Positions 32,272 to 45,422 of a stretch of 64,000 nucleotides of DNA are shown here, one piece after another. The stretch is from assembly GCF_038396675.1 (NCBI RefSeq), contig NC_088934.1, positions 45,251,001 to 45,315,000 on the forward strand. Direction: 5' to 3'. Position 1 is the first letter of the stretch. The number at the start of each line of letters is the position of its first letter. The position numbers and the translations under genes are program-made. This stretch comes from Hydra vulgaris. Its lineage: Eukaryota > Cnidaria > Hydrozoa > Anthoathecata > Hydridae. A model generated the notes under the pieces. The model saw nothing but the letters and a program-made list of their open reading frames with translations. It was not told where the DNA came from and ran no database searches.

Positions 32272-33319
32272 CATCCTTCTAAATTCGCTATACTAAATAA
32301 ATTAAAATAAGCGGTTGTTGTGGTTATAAACTTTTTTTAAGTTAATTACTTCTACTTTTTAACTTTTTAAATTAATCTTGATGTTATTTACATCAACTAT
32401 TTAAAAGTTTTTTTTAAAAGACTGTCTGGTTTAATGTTCTTACTTTGAAAATGCCTCTACATTTTGCAATTTTATTCTAAGTTGTGTGTTTTGGCTTCCT
32501 TTATTCAGCGTGGTTGTTTAAAACTAGTCTAACCTAAATAAAAGTAATTTCTGGAAATGACTAACTAGAATAATTGTTAGATAATAAAATAATAAAGGAA
32601 TAATTATTGTCTGGAATAGACTAATTGAAATTAGTTCATTCCAGACAACAGTTTTATGATTAGCTATTAATAAATAAACAAAAAAAAAAATTAATTAATT
32701 TTCATTTCTATTAGAGTGGTTGTTACGACCAGTGCTGACCAGGGCCAACCCGAACTGGGGGGTGAAAGGGTATCCCCCTCCCCCAAGCTGATATATATGC
32801 ATTTGAGTTAGCACATTTGTACATTTAGCATTTCAGTTGGCAAATTTTGAAGTATAGTTGGAAAATGTCAAATATCAAGGACCTTTTTTTTTGTGTGTGT
32901 GTGTTTTTCTTGTGGGCAAAAAACATATACGACCCCCCCCCCCCCTCTTTCCAACGAAAGACCTCTTCGGGACTGCCCTGACAACAACCTCGCTGAAAAA
33001 GAGAAGCGAAAAGCAGCTGCATAGCTACAAATATGCCTGGCTCCTTTATCCTTTACTGTAAATTTTTATCAGGGCCACTTACCTGTATCCTACTGACAAA
33101 AAATTAATTCTAAAACAAGTAAATCATAAAAATGCTTTTTCAAAGCTTTTTTGCTAAGAATCTTTATAATATTGGTGGAAAAAAAATCCTTTCCCGATGC
33201 CCAACCACAAACACTGTCCACATATATCAGAGTATTACCTGAAGTATTACCTAGAAGTGCCCCAAACAGGCAACTCAACTCAAACAAATCAACATGAAAT
33301 GACTGTTCTTTGAAAAAAT
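32272..33319. other. Non-coding; hairpin and C-rich tract
   Basis: A hairpin at 32607-32648 (TTGTCTGGAATAGACTAATT against its near complement) and a G/C-rich segment 32726-32800 followed by a C-run at 32932-32945 are present. Open frames here are low complexity and not supported. Confidence 0.5.
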
Positions 33320-33920
33320 ATTAAGTATATAACTTACATTTTACTTACTTACCAAGTAAAGTATAAAATTTCAAAGAAAAAAATTACTTTTATTTTTCAT
33401 TACAAATTACAATTTTTTTTTAAATTACATTTATGTAAGCTGTTTTTCCTAATTAGTTACTTTTACACGTAAAAGTAATTTGTTGTTATGATGTAGTTTT
33501 TAAAGTAAGTGTAATGTTTTTTAAATATTATATTTACGTGAGATTACTTCATGAACGACTTTTTTTACATTTGAAAAGTAAATTACATTACGATGTAAAT
33601 TTTTTACATAATTATAACCAAAATTACTTTTCAAAGTAATTTACTTTACGCGACTTACCATTAAAAGTTAGTTACATTTACAAGTAAAAGTAAAAATGCA
33701 AATAACTTTTACTTGTAAAAGTAAATTACTTTTTCAAGTAACAGCTACTCATTTAAAAAACTTAACTTAAGTAATTAAGTTTTACACGTTATATAATTTA
33801 CGTAAAAAAAAAAAAGAATTACTTTTAAATGTAAGTAAATTATATATTTTTATATAAGTTATGTAAAGTAATTTACGCTTAAAAGTAACTCACGTTTTTA
33901 CATCACATTAAGTAAAAGTG
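33320..33920. repeat. Second AAGTAATTTACTT field
   Basis: Same word vocabulary as 24600-25330: ACTTTTACTTGTAAAAGTAA, AAGTAATTTACTT and TTACATTTACAAGTAAAAG on both strands without a fixed period. Confidence 0.7.
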
Positions 33921-34105
33921 GTTTCTGATTGACTAATAGTTGTTGACTATTAGTAAACAACTATTAGTCAATTATGACATTGCTTTAAAAGCCTAAATAT
34001 AATAACAATGGCTGTAACGATAAAGTAAAAGCGTTTTCTTCATACTTTTTATCTTTAGTTCTGTTAGAACAAATGGAAAATGTTAGGACTAGTTCTGAAT
34101 TAAGA

Positions 34106-34528
34106 AAAAAAAACTATACTTTACTCATAATCACAACGAGTTGATATAATAATTTGTATATTATGCATTTTTTAAAACATAATATACAAATTATTTTAAA
34201 AACTCGTTAGGCCGGGTGAATAAAAATGAGCAATTGCTTTTACTCAGTAATTGGTCAGCTTTACGAAAATAAAAACTTAAAAAAGTTTCGCCCAAATTTT
34301 CACGTAAAGTTAAGCAATTTACTTAGTAATTGCTCAGCTTTACGTGAATAAAAACTTAGCAAAAATTCTTTAAGATTTTATTCACGTAAAGCTGACCAAT
34401 TACTTGGCAAAAATTCCTTAAGATTTTATTCACGTAAAGCTGACCAATTACTAAGTAAAAGCAATTGCTCGTTTTTATTCATCCGGCCTGTTGTGATTAT
34501 GAGTAAAATATAGTTTGTTTTTTTCTTA
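34106..34528. repeat. Palindromic element split by MITE
   Basis: The left arm (ACTATACTTTACTCATAATC, then ACAACGAG, then ATAATTTGTATATTATG) pairs with a right arm that is interrupted at 34210-34490 by the GGCCGGGTG MITE. Without the insertion the arms form one hairpin of about 65-bp stem with a short loop near 34160. Confidence 0.8.
34210..34488. mobile_element. GGCCGGGTG MITE, second copy
   Basis: Same family as 26156-26389, 279 bp, TIR GGCCGGGTGAATAAAAATGAG. Flanked by TA on the left and TG on the right, so a target-site base has changed. It is longer because a 47-bp segment (TTTAAGATTTTATTCACG, then TAAAGCTGACCAATTACT) is tandemly duplicated at about 34362-34452. Confidence 0.85.
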
Positions 34529-34830
34529 AATTATTATTAAATATTAATATAATATAATTATATTAGTATAAATAAATATAAATATAAATAAAATAAATAA
34601 TGTTATTTTATTATTAAATAATTTAATTATATAATTATATCATTCATTTTATTTATATTAATATAACTATATTATATTATTATTTAATAATATAATTATA
34701 TAAGTTAATAATAATTATAATAATAACGTTAATCATTATAAATTATTAATTTATTATCTTATAATATTATATTATAAAATAATAAATTATTAACTTATAA
34801 CTTACAAAAAGCTTATAACTTACAAAAAAG
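34529..34830. repeat. Almost GC-free stretch
   Basis: About 250 bp made almost only of A and T in irregular TAATATAATTATATAA words with many internal inverted matches, then two copies of CTTATAACTTACAAAAA at 34794-34828 just before the LINE. Confidence 0.7.
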
Positions 34831-36195
34831 AATAATGGAACACTGCGTTGCTAAAGGTCTAATTTCTCCAAATCAGCATGGCTTTGTTCATCGTAAAGGA
34901 TGTGTATCAAACCTTTTAGAAACTCGGGATATCATGACGGAAGCAACTCACTGCAGACACGCAGTAGACGTCATTTACACAGACTTTGCAAAGGCGTTTG
35001 ACAAAGTACCACATAAACGCCTTCTTCATAAGCTGAGAGCGTACGGTATTCAAGGCGCTCTTCTTGACTGGATCGCAGCTTGGCTAAGCAATCAATGTCA
35101 ACGAGTGGTTATAAACGACATTACTTCTGAATGGAAAGCAGTCACTAGTGGAGTGCCTCAAAGGCTTGGTCTTGGACCCATTGCTATTCGTAATCTTTGT
35201 AAACGACCTGCCGGACAGTATTACTCATCATATGAAACTGTTTGCCGACGACAGCAAAATAATAGGGATAATTAAAAAGGAGTCGGACAACATCACTCTC
35301 CAAGATGACGTTAACAGAGCAGTGAAATGGTCACATATTTGGCTCTTGCATTTCAATGTTGAGAAATGCAAAGTAATGCATGTTGGGCGCGGATGTAACA
35401 AGTCAACGTACAAATACTCAATGTCAAACGTCGACGGCACCCGTCGTCCTCTCGAAGAAACCGCAGTCGAAAGAGACCTTGGTGTGATGGTCTCGAATGA
35501 CCTTAACGTTAGACCGCAAATAGAGTCAGCCGCATCAGTAGCAAATAGAGTGCTAGGGCGACTCAAAAAAACATTTCGCAGTCGCAGTTTTTATTTATGG
35601 CGCACTCTGTATCTCACTTACATTCGCCCCCATCTTGAGTTTGCTGTACAAGCCTGGTCACCGCATTTAAAATCAGACATTGCCATTCTCGAGCAAGTCC
35701 AACATCGATCAACAAAAACAATATTGACTATTAAACACATGACCTATGAAGATCGACTCCAACGGCTCGGTTTAACAACTCTTGAAGAACGCCGCAAAAG
35801 AGCAGATCTTATCGAGCAATTCAACACACTCGTTAACTCGAGCTTGTTAGTTTTGTCGTCCCGTAAAAAATTTCAAAAAGTAAAAATAAGTTTATTCTAA
35901 GAGGCCATAACCATAAACTAGAACGTCAGATGGTAAAAAACTGCGAGGAGCGGTATAACTTTTTTTCCAAATAGAATTGTCGCCCCATGGAATGCGCTTT
36001 CGCAAGAAGCAATGAACGCTCAATCCATCAACGCTTTCAAAAACAACATAAGAAAGTAACTTTATAGATACAATTGCTGCTTTGTCTGTAGCTTCTGTAT
36101 CTCCATGTTCGTCAGCATAGGGGGACCTAGTGTAGCACCTCTTCATCAAATTATAAATAGATTATTGTATTTGTATTTGATCACTGAATAATAAT
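34831..36195 (+). pseudogene. CR1/jockey-like LINE, 5'-truncated, frameshifted
   Basis: Starts inside the reverse transcriptase fingers (ISPNQHGFVHRKGCVSNLL), then YTDFAKAFDKVPH (first catalytic Asp block), VTSGVPQR and, after a frameshift at about 35150-35230, LFADDS (catalytic FADD), FNVEKCKVMHVG, a thumb region and RTLYLTYIRPHLEFA. Post-domain pieces reach NRIVAPWNALSQEAMNAQSI near 36050. The tail is (AAT)n-like near 36187. The enzyme would copy its RNA at a nicked target. Markedly higher GC than the surroundings suggests a relatively young insertion. Relatives: the copy at 56430-57510 is the same family. Confidence 0.88.
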
Positions 36196-38039
36196 AATAA
36201 AAAATAACAATTAACGTTATAATATTGCATTTAGGCTGGACACACAATGAATTTTATTTATTTATAATAAAGGTGCGTTCAGTTCAAAAGCAATAAAGCA
36301 AGTCTAATATAATGGAAAACTTTGAAATCCTTTTCAAGAAGTAATTTTGGGAAAACTACTCTGTTGACAAACATCTTTATCTTAAATGTTTTTTTCTACG
36401 TTCGGAAAAAATCTTGTGAGTTTAAAGGATAAAAGAGCTTTTATTCTCAAAGAAGCCAATAAAATCACCAATTAAGTTTTTATTTTTATTATTCTGGAAA
36501 TAAAATTTTTTTTGTTTGATGCTTAGTTCAGTCTAAACAATCAAATCTTTAATTCTGAACTGCAAAGATATTGGAGATAATCATTTATAATAGTAATTTA
36601 TTACAATATTTTATTTTGACTAATGTTGAAAGTTGATAATGTAAAATAAAATATCATTAAATGACTAAATGTTGTTTTTTTATTGTTCAGTATGCTTTAA
36701 GAATTATTACTGTTATATGCAATAATGTTGATGATTAGTTGAAACAGTTTTACAGCATAGATCTTTTACATCAGAGAATGTAGGTGTTAAGGTGGGAGTA
36801 AATGGAGAGCAGGGTTATCTAAAAGTTATCAAATAATTTGAATTCAGAGCCAGATCTGCATTTTGGTGAAAAGAAAAGCGAAATAAATTCTGATAAGTAT
36901 AAATGTAGAGTTTCAAAGTGCTTGTTTGAAAATTTGTTTAAGAACACTGATAAGGTGTTTCTATTTGTAAAAATTTATACAAAGTTTCAGAGACCTTGGT
37001 TCAAACATTATTCTTAAAGCTCATATAGTGGAGCAGCATGGAAAAGAGTTTATTGTTATAGAAAGAGAAAAGTTTGTATTTTTTAAAAATCAACGGTTAA
37101 CATTTTAACTGTGCTTATAAAAATATTATTCTTAAGTAAGTTGAATGAAAGTTTAGGGTATTGGATTGAGCAATCCTTGGAAAAAAAAATCAAATCATAG
37201 GAAAAAAATTATATATACTTTTATAGTTTTAGTTAAATGTAATATTTATGTAAATATTTCCGATCTAGAAAAATACTTCCAAATCCAAAACTTTAGACAA
37301 AGCCACTGTGTTTCTGTAAAATTGCCTTAACCCCCTCAATAAAAGTAACATAGCAGGTCAAACTACCAAACAAATTATATATCGCTATTTGATTTCCTTG
37401 CTACAGTCTGAAGGTGAGTCAAAGGGAGCCTAATCTTTAGTTATAACAAATCTTGGAGGTATTTTTTTTTCAAAAAGCTACCAACAAATGATTTAAGTTT
37501 TGATAGTTTTAAAATGTGCATGTGGACTGCTTCCAAAATAAATAAAAAATGTTACGAGATAAGATATGAGGTCTTATATTACCTAGAGGGTACCTATGAA
37601 ACAGGTCTAAAATACCTTTTAATTAATGAAATGGTTTTAACAGTATAACTCCGTCAATGTAGACCATCCCACCAATCATTGTAGATTATCCTATTTAATC
37701 ATAGTAGATCAACCCACTGGGTATTGTCATTTCACTGGGTATTGTCATTTAGGAGCATAAATGCTTATTTTAAAATAATTTTATCGTTCATCATTGTATG
37801 TCATACATTGTGTTTGAATGTTTAATTTAACTTCGTGCGCTGTTTTATCTTTTGTGTCAAAAATCAGAAATTTTCTGGTATTTGACGCAAAAATAGTTAT
37901 TAAATAAATGTTCTAATTATAAAACAATGTATTTTAAATTATGTAAAATTTAAGCAACCGGATTCATCAGAAGATTAGATTCAAATTTAAATCATATGAA
38001 ACTAATCCACGTTCTCCACATGGCACGCGAAGGATAATT
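36196..38039. other. No called gene
   Basis: AT-rich. A plus-strand frame at about 36835-37000 (FGEKKSEINSDKYKCRVSKC) looks protein-like but is short and unrecognised. Two copies of CACTGGGTATTGTCATTT occur in tandem at 37715-37750. Confidence 0.4.
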
Positions 38040-38059
38040 TTGGAAAAGTTCAACCATAT

Positions 38060-39165
38060 TCAGATACTGCCTCCAATTATCGCAGTTTTTTGCAAAGCAT
38101 CATTATTAGACATAAGTATAAACATACAAGTGTTTGGAGTTTGCTCCATGTCTGGAAATCAGCTACCTCAAACACCAAAAAATGCTGAATCTGTCACTGG
38201 TAGTAAATATAATTTTATTTACAAATAAAAGTGTTTAACATAAAAGAGTTACTTATAAATAAAAATTACTTGCCACAGTAAGTCACAAAAAAGTTATTTA
38301 GATGTTACTTATATAAACAATTTTTATTTTTTAACTTTATCTCATGGTAATAGTAATAGAAATATATTTAAATAAGTCTTTTTCGATTACACCGCAAATA
38401 AATAAAAAAAAACAAACAACGAATAAATTATACAAAAATTTATAGTGATTTTTTAAATATTTTCGCAATCCCACAATTGAACACATGGATAATATCTGGT
38501 ATCTGCTAAACGTACAGTCATAGTCATCTGTCATGTGTACGACTAAAGTTTGGTGTTCAATGCAAATTAATTGATCAATAATTTTCAGATTTTTCAGTGA
38601 CAAATTTTTATTTATATACCTACTGATAGGAGTTTATTTAATTAAACAAACAATAACATCAAAAAGTGCGTTCTCAACAGAATTATAAATTAAAATGTAC
38701 GTGTTGAATGCAGCGTCATGCGGTAGAGCGAGATCTAAATTTACATTAAGACTAGATAATCATTTGAATTATTCAAAATTAAAGAATTTTTATAAAATAT
38801 AACAAGTATTTTATTAAAGTACCATATCTATAAAATATATAGTTTATTAAAAATTATTAATTACAATGAAAAGCGTTGAAGGCGACCACCTACTTTGACC
38901 TAATTGTAACACCGGCCCCGTCTTCAGGGCAATCACATTATTTTGTTGTGTTATCAAGTGACACATCTAAATGTTTCATCATTTTAATGTTTAATATATT
39001 ATCAAGCATCAATGAAGGATACAGCATTTTTTGGTGTTTGAGCTAACTTCTAGATATGGAGCAAACTCCAAATATTTGTATGTTTGTACTTATGTCAAAC
39101 AATGATATTTGCAAAAAACTGCTATGATTGGAGGCTGGGACCAAAAAAACTCCTTCCGCCCCGCC
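38060..39165. repeat. Inverted pair of R1 repeats
   Basis: About 155 bp at 38060-38215 (plus) and 39000-39160 (minus) are inverted copies sharing CCTCCAATTATCGCAG, TTTGGAGTTTGCTCCAT and CTCAAACACCAAAAAATGCTG. The enclosed 780 bp is AT-rich and non-coding apart from a GC-richer patch near 38920. The minus copy extends to about 39310 with the rest of repeat R1. Confidence 0.75.
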
Positions 39166-39310
39166 CCTCCTACCTAAACGTGAGGGCAACAAGTTGATAA
39201 GATAATTTTTGTACTATTCTTAACTATACTTATATTTATCAATAAATTTCATAAAGTTTCATTGTATTTATCTCAATTTGAGGAGGTTACAAACTATCCA
39301 TCACTGTCAG

Positions 39311-40101
39311 GCATTATTTTTTCCTTTCTTTGTTCAAATAGTGCTTACTTATTTAGTAAATAAATCACGTTTCTACATCTATATTCAGTCAGCAAAACAG
39401 CTCCTTTATTTTTAGCAGTTTTCACTAAACTTCTTAAGTTGTCTTATTTGACAAATGTTTTCTCAAAAAACCGATACATTTTGTGGCATTTAATTAAAAT
39501 AAAATAATAACATATATACATGTTTTTATACCAACAATAATTTGACAATAACTCTAGTCTTTCTTATTATTTTATATAATACCAAGTTTTTGCTTCTTAC
39601 AATAAAATTATTCACTGCTATATAAAAAGTCATAAATTTTCTGCTCTTTTTGAAAAATATAAAAATAAACAAATTCATTTTTGCAAGCAAACATAAAAGT
39701 TAGGCAGTTCTTTATAATTAATAGTAGATTCCTTTACACTTTATGTTAAAGATTTTTAAAGTTATCTTCGGTAAAACATTAAAACTTTACCAGTTCAGCG
39801 TTTGTTTTAAATAAAATGGAGGAAGTTTGCAACGAATTCGATCATTTGAATTGTTTTTTTTATATAAATAAACAATACTTTAATTATTTATTTTGACAAA
39901 GCTGTTCAATTTTTTAAGTTGGAAAACTTCCCCAAGAAGTGCTAAACATGCTGGCATATTAATTACTAAATGACTGGAAAAACTTGCTCGCAGACTGGAT
40001 ATCATGTGAAAAATTAAAACTAAGTAAAGAAAGCGTTTTTTAATCATAAAAAAGTCATTATCAATCATTAAAATTAGTAGTTCAACTGTTTTCTTTCAAA
40101 G
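39311..40101. other. No gene seen
   Basis: AT-rich non-coding sequence between the R1 repeat and the mariner. Confidence 0.4.
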
Positions 40102-40103
40102 TA

Positions 40104-41410
40104 ACACCCTATAAATAAAATCTCAGACAAATTTTAATTGCATTTATTATGTAATTTACTTCATGCACGCAAAAAACCTTTATACTTATTTGAAAGAGGA
40201 TTTTATAATCTATTTAAATTTAATTTAATTAAGTTAAAAATATTATTTAAATATTGAAAATAAAATTGTAAAAGTAAAGGACCTCGAAAAAATTATGGAA
40301 ATTTTTTTCCAAAAAAATCGAGAAAAAGGTAAAGCGTTTGTTGCTAAGCAGTTTATGGAATGTTTACCCAGATCAACTGCTTACGATAAAATCGTAAAAT
40401 TGGAAAATGGATCTCTAAAAAGAAAAGTTGGAAGTGGTCGATTCGCTAAGGTAGCTACTAAAGAAAGTATTCTAAAGATTGCTGCATTTTTTGAAAATAA
40501 GTCAGGGTGCTCCCAAAAGAAAGTAGCTCAAGTTTTTAACTGTAGTCAAACTCAAATTTCACAAGTATTAAAAACAATGACTAACTTTCGAACTTTTAAA
40601 AAAACAAATCGTCCAGACCGTAGCCATAAGCAGAAGAAAGCTATGCGTCCTAAATGTCGTAAAATGTACGAAAATTATAAAAACTTGGATTTTGTTATGG
40701 ATGATGAAAGCTATTTTACCTTAAACAATAGCACATTAGCTGGTAATGGTAGGTTTTATGCCGCTAATCCTTCTCAATATTCTGACCAAGTAAGAACTTG
40801 CGTAAAAAGTACGAGGACAAGCTCTTAGTTTCTTGTAGCATCAGCCCCCGTAGAATAAGCCCTCTTTATATTCATCACAGTAAGCAGGCAATCAACCAGT
40901 ATACTTATAAAGAGATACTAGAAAAAACTTTACTTCCTCTAGTATCAGAATATTATAAAAAAGACAATGAGTTTATCTTCTGGCCTGATCTAGCTCGATC
41001 ACATTACGCAAAGTCGGTCATCGACTTTTTAAAATTGAAAAAAATCAAAGTTGTACCCAAAGGTATACCCCCAGCTAACATTCCAGAAGCAAGACCAATT
41101 GAAAACTTTTGGGGTGATTTAAAACGGCTAGTTTACGAGAATAATTGGAGAGCTGAGAATTTGGAAGAGCTTGAAGCAAGAATTCGATATTATTATTCAA
41201 AGATGAATAAAGAAATTTTCCTTACTCAAATAAAACATTTTTCAAAAAAACTTATAATATTGCTAAATATGGTATTTGAAATAGTTATTTTAATATATTT
41301 ATAAACTACGTATACTAACATATTAACAGTTGAAATATTAAATAATAAAACTTATTAGTTCTTAAAATATTAATTTTTAAATTTTGTCCAAAGTTTTATT
41401 TATGAGGTGT
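40104..41410 (+). mobile_element. Mariner (DD37E type), copy 1
   Basis: A 1307-bp element between TA dinucleotides at 40102-40103 and 41411-41412. TIRs read ACACCCTATAAATAAAAT and ACACCTCATAAATAAAAC with similarity continuing into GACAAATTTT. It carries one intronless transposase gene, now frameshifted. Confidence 0.85.
40295..41304 (+). pseudogene. DD37E mariner transposase, frameshifted
   Basis: An N-terminal helix-turn-helix domain (KKVAQVFNCSQTQISQVL) is followed by VMDDESYFT with the first catalytic Asp. One frameshift falls at about 40790-40800. The second frame then gives YEDKLLVSCSISPR, FWPDLARSHYAK (second Asp) and PEARPIENFWGDLKR (catalytic Glu). Thirty-seven residues lie between the second Asp and the Glu, which places it with the DD37E group of the IS630-Tc1-mariner superfamily. 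Only one shift separates it from an open gene. About half identical in sequence to copy 2 at 46445-47474, so the two are related lineages rather than recent duplicates. Confidence 0.9.
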
Positions 41411-41412
41411 TA

Positions 41413-42224
41413 GGTTTGTTAGTGAATTCATGGAGTTTTTAGTAAGTTTTGGCGATAAGAGTTTTAAGAGTTTCAAAAGTTTTAAGTTTGTTAGAATTTT
41501 ATTCCATACTTTTGGTCCTCTAATAGATGTTGAAAACTCAGTTTTTTCACAACTTTAACATATGACATGCCTAAACATGCTGGCTCTCAACAAATTCAAG
41601 ACCAATAATTTTGCAACGAAAATGTTTGCAGATCCATTTAAAAATTTGTTTGTAGATCACGAATCTGTTAAATTTAAAATCTAGCTAATTGCTCAAGATT
41701 TTTAAACCACTTTCAAATAAACCAAAGTTAGTAAAACACATCAATGTACTTGATAGCATAACTAATCATTTATAAAACTTCCGTTTTTCTTTTAATTTTC
41801 GCTGCTAAAAGTCTAGTTACTTTATGGAACATGTGAATCCTGACGTGAAACAAACGTTTAATAGCGAGACCAACCAGATACTATGTTTTATATTTGTTTA
41901 TATTTAATTTATAATAACTCAATCATATTAATGCAAGAAAGTTTAAAACATGATTATAATTTAAAACTAGATTGTGTAGAAAAAATGTTAAATTTTTGCT
42001 TAAAATTTTGAGGATCTATCGAGCTGCGTAGAGATGGGTTTCACGGAAATCCCACAGAGTCCTCGGGATTTCAATGTATATATCATTATATAAATATATT
42101 GATACTTGATAGCGAATCAGCTATATCAAACTAACGTTTTCGGAATGTAATATATGGAATTGTGTAATGTATGGAGTAATGTAACGTATTGGAATGTAAT
42201 GAAATAGAACGCAATGGAAACGTG
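41413..42224. other. No gene seen
   Basis: AT-rich. Near 42145-42200 irregular repeats of GGAATGTAATG occur just before the LINE. Confidence 0.4.
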
Positions 42225-43654
42225 GTTATAGGTTGCTTTGACCAACTTAAAGTTGTTCTTTTTAAAGTCTTTAGGGTTTCTATCCATCAAGGAGTATTCC
42301 CAGAACAATTGAAAATTGCAAAAATTATTCCTATTTTTAAAGAAGGGGACAAATCTGAAATCAGTAGTTATCGCCCCATCTCTGTTTTGTCCACATTTTT
42401 GAAAATTCTAGAAAAATTATGTTCAACAGAATATACAAACATTTTCATGATAATAATCTATCCTTTGCATCAATCAATTTGGTTTCAAGAAAGATAACTC
42501 ATGCAATTATCCAATTTGTACGTGAAATCTTAAAATCATTTGAAAAGTCACAATATACACCAGAAATTTTTATTGACGTATCAAAAGCTTTTGATACGAT
42601 CGATCACCATATTTTGATTTATAAACTCAAACACTACGGAATAAAAAAAAAAATTTTAAAATGGTTTAAAAGTAATTTATCTAACCGAAAACAATTTGTA
42701 CCATTTAACAATGATTATCAACCCACTTTTCTTATTATAACCTGTGGAGTCCCACAAGGTTCAAGAATTGAACCTTTAATTTTTTTAACTTATATAAATG
42801 ACTTAAATAAAGCTTCAAACCTAACGAGCATTATCTATGCAGATGATACAAACTTATTCTTTTCTAATTATGATATTGCTAAACTTTTTAAAATAGTTAA
42901 CGAAGAACTCTGACATATATCTAATTGGTTCAAGTATAAGTTAACCTTGAATAGTAATAAAAAAAAAAAGGTTTTATTTCATTCAATCACAAAAAAACGA
43001 TTTCTGCCATCAAAATTACCTCAAATCTTTATCTATCAAAAGGAAATGAAAAGAGATTTTGTTACAAAATTTTTAGGTGTTTATCTAGATGAAATCATTA
43101 CTTTGAATCACCATATTGATTATATAAGCACAAAAATTCCTAAAAATATGGGGATCCTATATAAATCACGAATCTATTTCAATAAGAAAGTATTAACCCA
43201 ACTTTATTATTCATTTATATATAGTTATTTAAATTATGCCAATAATGCTTGGAGAAGTACAGAAAAAAGTAGGTTGCAACGTCTTAATCTCCGTCAGAAA
43301 CGCGCAATCCGTATAATCAATTTTGCAAATCGCTTCTCTCATTCGGAGTATTATTTTATTGAAATTAGAATTCTAAGTATATACAACTTAAATGTATTTA
43401 ATATTTTTTGTTTTGTATATATCAGGATAAATAACTTATCCCTAGCCGTCTTCGAAGATGTTTCTCTTTTAAACCAATCAGTAAATATATTTTGAGAAAT
43501 AATAACTTTTAAATAAACCTTTTTGTTAAACAAACCTTATTCAATTTTGTATTACCTATCGAGCGCCACACCTTTGGAATAAAGTTATTTTGCCGAATTT
43601 TAATTTTTATGTACATATTACTTCTTGCCTTTTTTAAAAAAAAAAAAAAAAAAA
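42225..43654 (+). pseudogene. Jockey/CR1-like LINE, frameshifted, poly-A tail
   Basis: Reverse transcriptase blocks in order: KIIPIFKEGDKSEISSYRPI, then (frameshift near 42420) EIFIDVSKAFDTIDHHIL, TCGVPQGSRIEPLIFL, IIYADDTNLFF with the YADD active site, a stop near 42913, SNWFKYKLTLN, KFLGVYLDEIITLNHHIDYI and LYYSFIYSYLNYANNAW. A last block, ITYRAPHLWNKVILP, is near 43555, then an A-run at 43636-43654. Upstream endonuclease sequence is missing, so it is 5'-truncated. Belongs to a lineage different from the FADD LINE at 34831-36195, with the fragments at 12434 and 16103 closer to this one. Confidence 0.87.
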
Positions 43655-43929
43655 TTTCATTCTTTCATTAGATAATATATTGAGTTATTATTAGTAGTAA
43701 AAGTTAAAAATATATTTTGGTCTACTTATTTTATTTATTGTTCTTATACTTTTTACCTTTTAATTTATATGCTGGTTTGCGACTGTATAAAATTGTGTAT
43801 AAAAATCCACTCCATCTTTCAGTTCAGATACACAGATTATTTACCTTTCAATTTTAAAAAGTTTTATAATATTTTGTTCATATTACCCTTGTTATATAGG
43901 GTTCTGAGAACAAGGTCCTCGCGATCTTC

Positions 43930-44800
43930 TTTCTGATATCTGTTATTTGATATCTGATACTATTAACCACTATTCATATGACTCTAACTATACTACTAAC
44001 CACTATTCATATGACTCTACCAACAAAATTAAAGTTGCAACAAGATTTAATAACCAAATTTTTCAGACAGCACAAAGTAAAACAGTTGAAGGGTCATCTT
44101 TTCAATATGCTGCTCAGATATTTTCTTGTTGGCAAAACTTATTATGCATCAGCATTACTGGAACCAAGATTTAAAAATAATTTTGATTCTTTGGCGCCAA
44201 AAGAGTATGCTTAAGAAAAATTAAATTTAAAACATCTTGTCAAACAGTTGGCTAAATCAAAAAGTATTATAAATGATTAATCACTCCCATCACAGTAAAA
44301 GATCATCACAGTGGAAGACAGTTTATTGGGAGATCTGTATAATATATCAAATCGAATACCAGAAGAGCATGAGGTATTGCTGTTACTTTTGTTTTATATT
44401 GTTGTTTTGTCTTTGAATTCATGATAGTTTTAGTTATTTAATTTTAAAAAAGACAAAGTTTATTTAATTTTTTTCTTTTATAATTTTTTTAAAAACTTTT
44501 TATCATATTTGCTTTTTAGATAATTTCATTTTAATCATATAAAATCATTATATTTATTAACCTTCATGTTAACGCATATTTAACCAAATCTTGATGGAGT
44601 GCAAGATGATTTATTGTTATACTGAAAAGAAAGACAAAGTGAAAGAATGGAAGAATCTTTCTGAAGTTGCGAAAAGAATTTTGAAAGTTCCGGCAGCCAA
44701 CACTTCATCTGAGAGAACATTTTCTTCTGCTGTCCGAGTTCTTCTTCTGGCCTAGAAGAAGAGGAGATCACAATTATCTCCGGATAGTGTTGGTAACTCT
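43930..44800 (+). pseudogene. hAT transposase C-terminal relic
   Basis: YYASALLEPRFKNNFDSLAP near 44130-44200 matches the conserved core segment LDPRFK of hAT transposases. After a likely intron (donor GAG|GTATTG near 44371), VKEWKNLSEVAKRILKVPAA and NTSSERTFSSAVRVL at 44640-44755 form the hAT dimerisation domain, ending RSQLSPDSV. A stop (TAG) lies in the last block near 44752. The N-terminal zinc finger and first catalytic residues are not found, and no TIRs were seen. It is distinct from the non-autonomous hAT at 28989-30428. Confidence 0.75.
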
Positions 44801-45168
44801 TTTTTTTTTTAAGGACTAAAACATTGACTTTTTATTTTTCTAAAATAGAAATTTATGGTTAACATTTTTTCATTTTAATTTCTTTTTTTTTGTATTTTTT
44901 AAGATCGTTAAATTCTTTTGACAATATTATGAGAAATTTTTTATGTTTGCGTGGATAGAAAAGTATATTTGATTTCTGCGTGTATGGGTGGGATGGAACG
45001 AATTCCTGTCCCTGCGCAGTTCTCTATTACATATTAACATTGAGCGTGTCTGTAATTTGTAAACTTTTTAATTTTTACACTTTAATGACGTAAAGGAAAA
45101 AAAAAAAATTGTTAAAAAGTGTCATAAAATATAAAAATATTACTTTTTACAACTAGGTTGACCTTTGA
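44801..45168. other. No gene seen
   Basis: AT-rich with a GC-richer word near 44975-45030; non-coding. Confidence 0.4.

Positions 45169-45422
<254 letters not shown>

Noticed and set aside
32272-32276. Five-base target duplication at the right end of Transib
   Set aside because: CATCC at the right does not match CAATG at the left, so the duplication cannot be claimed.
32825-33061. Open frames on both strands over the C-run
   Set aside because: Low-complexity sequence with a proline-run artefact from the poly-C tract.
34554-34800. Replication origin or regulatory AT-rich region
   Set aside because: It is nearly GC-free and palindromic, but such sequence is common in this AT-rich background and no specific motif supports a function.
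36835-37000. A plus-strand gene fragment (FGEKKSEINSDKYKCRVSKC)
   Set aside because: Short, unrecognised, and followed by stops in all frames.
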